The notes beneath the pieces are model-generated. The model ran no database searches, was not told where the DNA came from, and saw only the letters and a program-made list of their open reading frames with translations. Positions 11,249 through 19,196 of a stretch of 64,000 bases of DNA are shown here, in pieces. A program made the position numbers and the translations under genes. The DNA comes from Bacteroidota bacterium (GTDB lineage: Bacteria; Bacteroidota; Bacteroidia; Bacteroidales; JAGNHN01): the NCBI GenBank assembly GCA_022710185.1, contig JAKLHK010000002.1, positions 158,386 through 222,385 on the forward strand, read 5' to 3'. How positions within the stretch are numbered: position 1 is the stretch's first letter; each line of letters begins with the position of its first letter.

Positions 11249-13510
11249 ATGCCAGATTCCACGCTGCTGCGGACCTATGATGTCAGGGAAGAACGCCTGG
11301 AGATACTGAAGCGCTATGCCGACCTGCTGCGTGCCTGGAAGACCCCGGCCGACCGCAGGGACAAGGAGATGGTGCGCAAGGCGCTCGACCTGGCCCTGGA
11401 GGCGCACAAGGACATGCGCCGGCGTAGCGGGGAACCCTATATCTACCATCCCCTGGAGGTCGCACACATCGTAGCCAGCGAGATCGGACTGGGTACAACG
11501 GCCATTGTCTGTGCCCTGCTCCACGATGTGGTGGAAGACACGGATTACCGCATTGAGGACATGACGCGCGTGTTCGGCGAGAAGGTGGGGCGTATCATCG
11601 ACGGGCTGACCAAGATCAAGGGCATCTTCGACCAGACGACCGAATCCATTCAGGCCGAGAACTTCAAGAAGATGCTCCTCACCCTGTCGGACGATGTGCG
11701 CGTGATCCTCATCAAGCTGGCCGACCGTCTTCACAACATGCGCACGCTCGACAGCATGCCCCCGGGGAAGCAGCTCAAAATCGCCTCGGAGACCACCTAC
11801 CTGTACGCCCCCCTCGCCCACCGCCTGGGCCTCTTCGCCATTAAAAGTGAACTGGAAGACCTTGCCCTGAAATATACCGAGCCCGAGATCTTCGCCACCA
11901 TCCGCCGGAAACTGGAAGAATCCGAGGCCCAGCGCCAGGAGTTCATCGAAGAGTTCATCCACCCCATCCGCAAGGCCCTGCAAGAAAAAGGCCTCGTGTA
12001 CGAAATCATGGGAAGGACAAAATCGGTGTACTCCATCTGGCAGAAAATGAAAAAGAAGGAGATCCCCTTCGAAGAGGTCTACGACCTTTTTGCCGTGCGC
12101 ATCGTAATCGACACCCCGCCCGACCAGGAGAAAGTGGACTGCTGGAGGGTATATTCCATCATCACCGACTTCTACACCCCTAACAAGGACCGCCTGCGCG
12201 ACTGGGTCTCCCTACCCAAGGCCAACGGTTACGAGGCCCTGCATACTACCGTGATGAGCCATACTGGCAAGTGGGTGGAGGTGCAGATCCGCACCCAGCG
12301 CATGGACGAGATAGCAGAACGGGGTTATGCCGCCCACTGGAAATACAAGGGCAGCAGCGGGGATACCGCACTCGACGACTGGCTCAACCGCATCAGGGAA
12401 CTGCTGAAGGGGGAAAGCGAGGAAGACGCCCTGGACTTCCTGAGCGAATTCAAGCTCAACCTGTTCACCGACGAGATCTATGTGTTCACGCCCAAAGGCG
12501 AGCTCAAGACCTTACCTGGGGGCGCCACCGCCCTGGATTTTGCCTACCATATCCATTCCCAGATCGGTTCGGCCAGCATAGGGGCCAAGGTAAACTACAA
12601 ACTGGTTCCGCTCAGCCATCCGCTGCGTACCGGCGACCAGGTGGAGATCATCACCTCACGAAAGCAGGAGCCGCACGAGGAATGGCTGAAATTCGTGGTT
12701 ACGGCACGCGCCCGCGCCAACATCAAGAATGCCCTGAAGGAAGAACGCCGCAGGCACTTCACCGAAGGACGCGCCCGGCTTGAGAAGCTCTTTGCCCAGC
12801 TTGAAGTGGAGGACAGCAAGCTCAATATCTATACCTTCCAGCTGTATACGGGAAGGCGAAGCCTGATCGACCTGTATTATGACCTGGCCAAAGACAACAT
12901 CGGCCTCAAGGAGGCCCGGGAGTGCTTCAGCCAGAATGAAAAGACCAATTGGTTCCGGCGCATCAGCCGTCCCTTCGCCCGCCGCCAGGGCGTAAGCAAG
13001 TCCCTTTCTGAAGTAATCCGTACCAAGCTCGAAGACAAGCCCACCGATGTAGTGATCGAAGGAGGGATCGATGCCTCGGTGTACGAGATTTCTTCCTGCT
13101 GTTACCCTATACCCGGTGATGATGTCATCGGCGTGGTGGACTATAACGGGCCCACCCAGCTCCACCGCAGCGGCTGCCCCGAGGCCATACAACTGATGTC
13201 GAAATACGGCAACCGCATCGTCAAGGCCAAGTGGACCAACAACGAGCCGGTCGCCTTCCTCACCGGTATCAAGGTGACGGGCATCGACAAACCCGGTCTC
13301 ATTATCGACATCACGCGCATCATCACCGAACAGCACAGCCTCAACATCCGCGCCTTCAATATGAGCAGCAAGGGCGAGGTAATGGAAGGCACCATTACGC
13401 TGCTCGTCTTCAATACCTTGCAGCTGCAGGAAATACTGCAGTCGATCCAGCAGATCCAGGGTATACGCCGCGCGGCCCGCCTGGCCCCAGGCGATCTGAG
13501 CCCCAGCTGA
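11249..13510 (+). CDS. bifunctional (p)ppGpp synthetase/hydrolase (RelA/SpoT family)
   Basis: Long RSH protein (753 aa) that makes and degrades (p)ppGpp, the stringent-response alarmone. Domain order: HD hydrolase (about 30-190) with YIYHPLEVA, LLHDVVEDTD and KLADRLHNMRT, all metal and catalytic residues present; synthetase (about 235-350) with GRTKSVYSIWQKMKK and NGYEALHTTV; TGS (about 400-460, IYVFTPKGELKTLPGGATA); C-terminal ACT (about 665-745). The synthetase loop preceding NGY reads RLRDW, of the positively charged type found in bifunctional enzymes rather than acidic monofunctional RelA. The ATG at 11249 was chosen because the promoter -7 element covers the upstream alternative TTG. Confidence 0.95.
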   Translation: MPDSTLLRTYDVREERLEILKRYADLLRAWKTPADRRDKEMVRKALDLALEAHKDMRRRSGEPYIYHPLEVAHIVASEIGLGTTAIVCALLHDVVEDTDYRIEDMTRVFGEKVGRIIDGLTKIKGIFDQTTESIQAENFKKMLLTLSDDVRVILIKLADRLHNMRTLDSMPPGKQLKIASETTYLYAPLAHRLGLFAIKSELEDLALKYTEPEIFATIRRKLEESEAQRQEFIEEFIHPIRKALQEKGLVYEIMGRTKSVYSIWQKMKKKEIPFEEVYDLFAVRIVIDTPPDQEKVDCWRVYSIITDFYTPNKDRLRDWVSLPKANGYEALHTTVMSHTGKWVEVQIRTQRMDEIAERGYAAHWKYKGSSGDTALDDWLNRIRELLKGESEEDALDFLSEFKLNLFTDEIYVFTPKGELKTLPGGATALDFAYHIHSQIGSASIGAKVNYKLVPLSHPLRTGDQVEIITSRKQEPHEEWLKFVVTARARANIKNALKEERRRHFTEGRARLEKLFAQLEVEDSKLNIYTFQLYTGRRSLIDLYYDLAKDNIGLKEARECFSQNEKTNWFRRISRPFARRQGVSKSLSEVIRTKLEDKPTDVVIEGGIDASVYEISSCCYPIPGDDVIGVVDYNGPTQLHRSGCPEAIQLMSKYGNRIVKAKWTNNEPVAFLTGIKVTGIDKPGLIIDITRIITEQHSLNIRAFNMSSKGEVMEGTITLLVFNTLQLQEILQSIQQIQGIRRAARLAPGDLSPS

Positions 13511-13540
13511 GCCACCTGTGCCCTTATTTGTATTGATTAT

Positions 13541-13562
13541 ATATAGATATTTTTATCTATAT
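13541..13562. repeat. perfect 9-4-9 inverted repeat, candidate operator upstream of the Fur-family gene
   Basis: ATATAGATA (13541-13549), spacer TTTT, TATCTATAT (13554-13562): every base of the arms pairs. It lies in an AT-rich island of about 100 bases between relA and fur, 25 bases upstream of the -7 element of the Fur-family gene, so it is placed for autoregulation. An AT-only stem without a T tail is a poor terminator for relA. Confidence 0.45.
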
Positions 13563-13587
13563 TAATTTATACTAAATATGAATTAAA

Positions 13588-13595
13588 TAAATTTG
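13588..13595 (+). promoter_or_regulatory. -7 promoter element of the Fur-family gene
   Basis: TAAATTTG, a full TAnnTTTG match, 35 bases before the ATG at 13631. TTTA at 13566-13569 could serve as a weak -33 element at an 18-base spacing. Confidence 0.6.
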
Positions 13596-13619
13596 GTTAA
13601 CTTTACCTGCTGAACCATC

Positions 13620-13625
13620 AGGAGG
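13620..13625 (+). promoter_or_regulatory. perfect Shine-Dalgarno of the Fur-family gene
   Basis: AGGAGG five bases before the ATG at 13631. It is exact and well spaced, unlike most starts in this window, which have no such sequence. It fixes the start codon and suggests that this regulator is translated more strongly or by a different mode than its neighbours. Confidence 0.65.
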
Positions 13626-13630
13626 GAGCG

Positions 13631-14113
13631 ATGAAGGAAACCCATAATAATGAGACACTTGACACCGTAAAGAAGCTCTTTACAGAGTATCTTGAGTCGA
13701 ACGGGCACCGCAAGACCCCGGAACGATACACCATCCTGAAGGAGATATACTCCACCAACGGGCATTTCGATATTGAGAGCCTGTACATCAGGATGAAGAA
13801 CAACAAGTACCGGGTGAGCCGGGCCACCCTTTACAACACCATCGAGCTGCTGCTCGACTGCAACCTTGTGATCAAGCATCAGTTCGGCAACAACTGCGCT
13901 CAGTTTGAGAAGAGTTTCCGCTCGGGCCAGCACGACCACTTCATCTGCCTCGACACCGGCAAGGTGCTGGAATTCTGCGACCCCAGGGTGCAGGAGATAA
14001 AGAATTCAGTGGAAAAAATCCTCGGGGTGCAGATCAGCAACCATTCCTTGACCTTTTACGGTCATTGCGAGCCCCGCGATTCAAGAAAGACCGGTAAGGC
14101 CGCCCAGCCGTGA
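13631..14113 (+). CDS. Fur-family transcriptional regulator
   Basis: A 160-residue Fur/PerR/Zur-family repressor: N-terminal winged helix ([20 protein letters not shown], then [20 protein letters not shown]) and a C-terminal dimerisation/metal domain ([18 protein letters not shown]). The first structural-zinc CxxC of many Fur proteins is CLDT here, and the C-terminal CxxC pair is absent, so a Cys4 structural zinc site is not formed; the His-rich regulatory site (HDH) is kept. Whether it senses iron, peroxide or zinc cannot be decided. It is preceded by a strong inverted repeat and its TGA overlaps the purA ATG (TGATG), so the two are probably co-transcribed. Confidence 0.92.
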   Translation: MKETHNNETLDTVKKLFTEYLESNGHRKTPERYTILKEIYSTNGHFDIESLYIRMKNNKYRVSRATLYNTIELLLDCNLVIKHQFGNNCAQFEKSFRSGQHDHFICLDTGKVLEFCDPRVQEIKNSVEKILGVQISNHSLTFYGHCEPRDSRKTGKAAQP

Positions 14114-15450
14114 TGAGCCATCCTGCAAACCCCAAAGGACTGGATGTCCTGCTCGGCCTGCAATGGGGGGATGAAGGCAAGGGCAAGATCGTGGACGTTC
14201 TCTCCCCGCACTACGATATCGTGGCACGTTTCCAGGGAGGGCCCAATGCCGGTCACACCCTGGAGTTCAACGGACAGAAGCATGTGCTTCACCTCATCCC
14301 TTCCGGCATCTTTCGGCCTGAAACGCTTAACGTCATCGGCAATGGGGTGATTGTGGACCCCTTCATCCTGCAGCAGGAGATCGCGGAGATCGAGGCCGGT
14401 GGAGGTCAACCGCGCCACAACCTGCTGATCAGCCGCAAGGCCCACCTCATCCTGCCCACCCACCGTCTGCTCGATGCGGCCCAGGAAGCCGCCAAGGGCA
14501 AGGACTGCATCGGCAGCACCCTCAAAGGGATCGGGCCCGCCTACGCCGAGAAGATCGCACGCCATGGGCTGCGCGTGGGCGACATCTTCAGTTCCGACCT
14601 GCCCCAGCGCTATGCGCGCATCCGTGAATACCACCTCAGCCTGGCCGCCAACCTCGGCTTCGACCCCCAGGGCTTTCTCCTTGACCGCAAGTACAGCCTT
14701 TCCGAATATGAGGCACGCTGGCATGAGGCCCTGGATCAACTGCGCGGCATGAAGCTCATCGACAGTGAGCACTTTATCAACCGCAGCCTGGACCAGGGAA
14801 AGCGCGTGCTGGCCGAAGGGGCCCAGGGCACCATGCTCGACATCGATTTCGGATCCTATCCCTTCGTAACGTCATCCAATACTACGGTGGCCGGTGTTTG
14901 CAGCGGCCTGGGCGTAGCCCCATCACGCATCGGTCAGGTGTTCGGTATCGTCAAGGCTTATTGTACCAGGGTAGGCTCTGGCCCCTTCCCCACGGAGCTG
15001 ATGGATGCCACCGGGCAGCTGCTGCGCGACACCGGCAGGGAGTACGGCTCCACCACCGGCAGGCCCCGCCGTTGCGGCTGGCTTGACCTTCCCGCCCTCC
15101 GCTATGCCGTGATGCTTAACGGGGTAACCCGGCTGTTCCTGATGAAGACCGATGTCCTCAACGCCTTCCCGGAAATCAGTGTATGTACTGCCTATTCCAT
15201 GAACGGCTCCCACAGCACAGAAATCCCCTACGATCTCGGTACACCCGGACTGCAGCCCGTATACCAGCAATTGGAAGGATGGCAGCAGGAGATCCATACC
15301 CCAAAGCCAGGGGAGAGCCTGCCCGATGCCCTCGACCGCTATATCCGGTTCATTGAGGAAGCCACCGGGGTCCCCGTGGCCGTGGTCTCCATAGGACCTG
15401 ACCGCGAAGAAACCATTGTACGCCATAATTTCGTAAATTTACGGGCTTGA
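14113..15450 (+). CDS. purA: adenylosuccinate synthetase
   Basis: GTP-dependent condensation of IMP and aspartate into adenylosuccinate, the first committed step to AMP. The 445-residue protein has the N-terminal GTP-site motif LQWGDEGKGKIVD, the IMP-binding NAGHT motif, QGTMLDIDFGSYPFVTSSN and the C-terminal GPDREET. The ATG at 14113 overlaps the TGA of the Fur-family gene by one base; a GTG at 14110 is an alternative. It is the standard single-copy enzyme; co-transcription with a metal regulator is seen in several Bacteroidota but the reason is unknown to me. Confidence 0.95.
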   Translation: MSHPANPKGLDVLLGLQWGDEGKGKIVDVLSPHYDIVARFQGGPNAGHTLEFNGQKHVLHLIPSGIFRPETLNVIGNGVIVDPFILQQEIAEIEAGGGQPRHNLLISRKAHLILPTHRLLDAAQEAAKGKDCIGSTLKGIGPAYAEKIARHGLRVGDIFSSDLPQRYARIREYHLSLAANLGFDPQGFLLDRKYSLSEYEARWHEALDQLRGMKLIDSEHFINRSLDQGKRVLAEGAQGTMLDIDFGSYPFVTSSNTTVAGVCSGLGVAPSRIGQVFGIVKAYCTRVGSGPFPTELMDATGQLLRDTGREYGSTTGRPRRCGWLDLPALRYAVMLNGVTRLFLMKTDVLNAFPEISVCTAYSMNGSHSTEIPYDLGTPGLQPVYQQLEGWQQEIHTPKPGESLPDALDRYIRFIEEATGVPVAVVSIGPDREETIVRHNFVNLRA

Positions 15451-15463
15451 TAACCCCAGCCCG

Positions 15464-17200
15464 ATGAAACACCTCCTTTTCCTGCTGGCCCTGGCCCTGG
15501 CCCTGCCGGCATTTTCACAGAAGGTAAGTGAGAGCGAAGTGCCCGAAGCCGTCATCAACGGCCTTAATAAGACGTACCCTGAGCTCAAGGTAAAGGACTG
15601 GCAGTTGGTGGAGGATAACTACGAGGCCCGCAGCCGCATCGAAGGAGCCAACGCCTTCATCCTCTTCAGCCCGGACGGGAAACACCTAAAAACTTCCTTC
15701 CCCCTCGATCCCCGGGAGTTGCCCAGTGCCTTGCTGGCCTATGTGGACAAGCAGTTCGGCATGGTCAACTTCGCCATCAGCGACCTGGTGGAAGATGCCG
15801 ACGGCAAGGAATACTATTTCGTGGAACTCAGGAAGGAAGGGGTTGGACAGGGTAAACTGAGCGAGCTCAAGTTCTCGCATGGGGGCGAACTCCTGGCACG
15901 GGAAGACTTCCAGAAAGTGGAAGCGGAAGAACCCATTCAGGCTGAAGAGCGACCAGTCCGCCGTGAGAAAAAGGAAAAACCCCAGGAAGTGGTGATCGTG
16001 GAGAAACCCGAGGGTATAGACGAAAGCAAGGTACCTGCCGCGGTGAAGACGAGTTTCAGCCGTCGCTTCCGCATGGCCGATGAGCTGGTATGGGATACCC
16101 TGGGGGGCAACTACATCGCCTCCTTCTTCCAGGGGGACCTCAATGCCGAGGTCCACTTCAAACCAGGGGGAGAATGGGTGCTGACCAAGGAAGAGATGGC
16201 CCCCGACCGGGTGTATGCCCCCGTGGCCCGCTTCCTGGCCGAGGAATACCCTGGTTACAAGCTCGATTACGCCGAGAAGATCACCAAATCGGACCGGGAT
16301 GTCAACTATTACGTCGAAGTCTCCCAGCGCATCAAGGGGATGGACCCCGACCCTGTCACCCGCATCTATTTCGACAAGACCGGCAGGGTAACCGGAGTGG
16401 AAGAACCCGACCTGCCCGAAGAGGTGAGCGAGGATATTGACTACCTGCATGATCCCCGCTTCGATAAGAAACTGGAAAAGGACCTGGATCAGCTGGAAAG
16501 TACCGCACCGGCCAATGCCACAGTGAAGGAATCGGAGCTGCCCTCAGGAGTGACAACCTATATCTACGGGAAATACCCCGATATCAAGATCCGCGAAGCG
16601 GTGCTCGATCAGGATGCCGAATGGGGAGAAGTCTACCGCGTGGTCATTAGCAAGGAAGGCTTGATGCAGGACAGCTACGAGCTGCTTTTCGACCGTAAGG
16701 GCAAGATGCTGGCCGACAATGCACCGGCTGATTTCCTGAAAAAGAAGGACCGCACTTCAGCCGGGCAACCCGCCCCAGAACCCTATTACGAGGACCGTAC
16801 AAAAGTCGCCGCCGCCAGCGTGCCGGATATCGTGACCACAGCCTTCAGCCGCAGGTTCCCCCGGGCCCAGGAAACAGCATGGACCGAAGAAGAAAAGGGA
16901 TATTTCACAGCGAAGTTCGTCGACCGGGAATATCAGAACCAGACCACCTTCGACAAGACCGGCAAGCTGCTGCGCACCAAGACCGAAATGGACCTTGAGC
17001 GGGTGTACCGGCCCATACTGCTGTATGTGGAAGAGAACTACCCCAAGTACAAGATCGACTACGCCGAGAAGATCACCCGCACCGACCGCATGCTGTACTA
17101 TTACGTGGAACTCTACACCAATAAGAAAGGCCTGTCGGCCAACCAGTACCTCTTCTTCGACAAAATGGGCAAGCCCCTTGATGAAGAACCCGAGCTCTGA
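15464..17200 (+). CDS. secreted protein with PepSY-like (beta-lactamase-inhibitor-like) repeats
   Basis: A 578-residue exported protein (signal peptide MKHLLFLLALALALPAFSQ) built from PepSY-like modules. Module starts are marked by ESEVPEAVINGLNKTYPEL (near 23), ESKVPAAVKTSFSRRF (near 187), ESELPSGVTTYIYGKYP (near 352) and AASVPDIVTTAFSRRFP (near 448); the segments KLDYAEKITKSDRDVNYYVE and KIDYAEKITRTDRMLYYYVE show that the second and fourth modules are close duplicates. The domain is common in Bacteroidota periplasmic proteins of unknown role. The last 20 bases overlap the next gene, which encodes an OstA-like protein, so a joint envelope role is likely. Confidence 0.85.
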   Translation: MKHLLFLLALALALPAFSQKVSESEVPEAVINGLNKTYPELKVKDWQLVEDNYEARSRIEGANAFILFSPDGKHLKTSFPLDPRELPSALLAYVDKQFGMVNFAISDLVEDADGKEYYFVELRKEGVGQGKLSELKFSHGGELLAREDFQKVEAEEPIQAEERPVRREKKEKPQEVVIVEKPEGIDESKVPAAVKTSFSRRFRMADELVWDTLGGNYIASFFQGDLNAEVHFKPGGEWVLTKEEMAPDRVYAPVARFLAEEYPGYKLDYAEKITKSDRDVNYYVEVSQRIKGMDPDPVTRIYFDKTGRVTGVEEPDLPEEVSEDIDYLHDPRFDKKLEKDLDQLESTAPANATVKESELPSGVTTYIYGKYPDIKIREAVLDQDAEWGEVYRVVISKEGLMQDSYELLFDRKGKMLADNAPADFLKKKDRTSAGQPAPEPYYEDRTKVAAASVPDIVTTAFSRRFPRAQETAWTEEEKGYFTAKFVDREYQNQTTFDKTGKLLRTKTEMDLERVYRPILLYVEENYPKYKIDYAEKITRTDRMLYYYVELYTNKKGLSANQYLFFDKMGKPLDEEPEL

Positions 17201-18740
17201 TCTTCAATCCCATCTGAACCGCCCTTCAGCAGGCCCCGGGACTACGGTACTTCGGGCCGTGATGCTGGCCGGGATGCTGTTCAGCCTCCTTCCACTACAG
17301 GCACAACGCAAGCGTGTGGAACTGGTACAGGCCGACGTGATGTCCTTCGACAAATCGCGCAGCGCGCTGAGGGTGGTCAGCGGCAATGTAGTGTTCGAAC
17401 ACGAAGGCTCGCTGCTATACTGCGATTCGGCCCTCTTCGATGAAACCGCCAACCATGTGGAAGCCTTCGGCAAGGTCCGCATCCGTGTGAACGATTCGGT
17501 GAGTGTATACGGGGATGTACTATCCTACGACGGCACGACCCGCATTGCCGACCTGGTGGGGAATGCCCGTCTGGTAGACAATACGACCACCCTGGAGAGC
17601 CCTACCCTGCGATACGACCGCAACATCAGCACAGGAACATACACCCGGGGCGGGGTAATCACCGACCGTCGCAACCGGCTCACCAGCCGGCAGGGGTCCT
17701 ACTACTCCCCCGACAACCAGTTCGTGTTCCGCGACAGCGTGAAGCTCCACAACCCGGACTACGACATGGTATCGGACACCCTGCACTACAACAGCGGGAG
17801 CGAAGTGGCCGAGTTCTACGGAAACACCGTGATCCGAAGCGAGGAGAACACCATCTTCTGCCGGGAAGGCTGGTACGACACCCGCTACGACCTGGCCAGC
17901 TTCAGCCGCCGGGCAAGCATACTGATGGAAGACCGCGTGCTGTATGGGGACAGCATATATTACGACCGCAAGCTCGCCTTTGGCAAGGCGTTCCGGAACA
18001 TACGCATGGTGGATACCGAGCGCGATATCGTGATCCTGGGCCAGCTGGCCCACTACCTCGAAGACGAAGGCCTGGCCGTGGTCACTGACTCCGCACTGGC
18101 CATCATCTACGGGGAAGGCGACAGCCTCTTCCTGCATGCCGATACCCTGAGGGCCATCTTCGACAGTACAGGGGAGACGCGGCAACTCTACGCATACCAC
18201 CAGATGAAGTTCTTCCGCAGTGACATCCAGGGGCTGGCTGACTCCCTGGCCTACATTACGGCCGACAGTCTCATCCATATGCACGGGGAGCCCGTGATAT
18301 GGTCCGAAGCCCATCAGATGAGCGCCGACACCATCATGCTGGGAATGAAAAACGAGGCCATCGACCGCATCTTCCTCAGGGAGAACAGTTTCATCGCATC
18401 GATCGACGACACCAACGCCTACAACCAGCTCAAGGGTAAGCACATGACAGGGTATTTCCACGAGAACGAGCTGGTACGTATGGACGTGGCCGGGAACGCG
18501 GAAACGGTCTATTACATCCGGGAAAGCGACGGACGGCTGACCGGCATCAACAAGGCGGTCAGCAGCGACATCACTATTCGCCTCAAAGACAAGAAGATAA
18601 GAGAAATCGTATACATCCGTCAACCGGAAGCCGTATTGTACCCGCCTTCACAGTTCCCGGCACAGGAACGTAGCCTGGAGGGCTTCCACTGGCAGGGGCA
18701 CCGAAGGCCCCGCAAACCGGCTGACGTATTTTACTGGTAA
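17181..18740 (+). CDS. OstA/LptA-like periplasmic protein
   Basis: A 519-residue exported protein of the OstA-like family, related to LptA and the LptD N-domain, which bridge lipopolysaccharide between inner and outer membrane. After a signal segment (LAGMLFSLLPLQAQ, residues ~30-43) the sequence is a beta-jellyroll repeat pattern typical of the fold: VQADVMSFDKSRSALRVVSG, FEHEGSLLYCDSALFDE, SVSVYGDVLSYDGTTRIADL, LESPTLRYDRN. The frame is open far upstream inside the previous gene; the ATG at 17181 (20-base overlap) or one at 17262 right at the signal core are the plausible starts. It sits beside lptD, supporting an LPS transport role. Confidence 0.82.
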   Translation: MKNPSSDLQSHLNRPSAGPGTTVLRAVMLAGMLFSLLPLQAQRKRVELVQADVMSFDKSRSALRVVSGNVVFEHEGSLLYCDSALFDETANHVEAFGKVRIRVNDSVSVYGDVLSYDGTTRIADLVGNARLVDNTTTLESPTLRYDRNISTGTYTRGGVITDRRNRLTSRQGSYYSPDNQFVFRDSVKLHNPDYDMVSDTLHYNSGSEVAEFYGNTVIRSEENTIFCREGWYDTRYDLASFSRRASILMEDRVLYGDSIYYDRKLAFGKAFRNIRMVDTERDIVILGQLAHYLEDEGLAVVTDSALAIIYGEGDSLFLHADTLRAIFDSTGETRQLYAYHQMKFFRSDIQGLADSLAYITADSLIHMHGEPVIWSEAHQMSADTIMLGMKNEAIDRIFLRENSFIASIDDTNAYNQLKGKHMTGYFHENELVRMDVAGNAETVYYIRESDGRLTGINKAVSSDITIRLKDKKIREIVYIRQPEAVLYPPSQFPAQERSLEGFHWQGHRRPRKPADVFYW

Positions 18741-18754
18741 GGTCCGGGAACGGC

Positions 18755-19141
18755 CTATACCGCCTCCACCACCTTCTGAAGATGCTGGTTCACCCTGGCG
18801 GCCACCCCGGCCAGCACAGGATTGCCCATGCCCGTCATCATGGCGGCGGCATCCATGGCGGCCACTTCGATCAGGCCCGGCTCCTGTTCGATAAGGATCA
18901 CGTTGCAGGGAAGCAGCACACCGATCTTATCCTCGGCCTGCAGGGCCTCATAGGCATAGCCAGGGTTGCATGCCCCGAGGATGTGGTATTTCTTGTAATC
19001 CACCCCGAGCTTGTCCCTAAGGGTAGCCGTAACATCTATCTCGGTCTTTACTGCAAAACCCTCCTCGCGCAGCAGGGTATTGAGCTTTTCCATCACGGCG
19101 CCGAATTCGCCGTGAACATGGCGTGAAATGTAATAGTTCAT
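18755..19141 (-). CDS. DUF302 family protein
   Basis: A 128-residue soluble protein matching the DUF302 family: HVHGEFGAVMEKLNTLLREEGF at the start region, KYHILGACNPGYAYEAL in the middle and the LLPCNVILIEQ strand are the usual conserved blocks. No signal peptide or membrane segment. The biochemical function of the family is unknown. It is the only cytoplasmic-looking gene in an otherwise envelope-directed block, converging on the OstA-like gene with a 14-base gap. Confidence 0.88.
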   Translation of the reverse strand: MNYYISRHVHGEFGAVMEKLNTLLREEGFAVKTEIDVTATLRDKLGVDYKKYHILGACNPGYAYEALQAEDKIGVLLPCNVILIEQEPGLIEVAAMDAAAMMTGMGNPVLAGVAARVNQHLQKVVEAV

Positions 19142-19196
19142 GATGTGGTGGTTGTTTAGGACTAAAACCTTGTGGGGGTAAATAAGTTCAGCGATC

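Noticed and set aside
15432..15443. Perfect 12-base palindrome CGTAAATTTACG at the end of purA
   Set aside because: It is coding for the last residues of purA; with nothing else around it, a regulatory role is not supportable.
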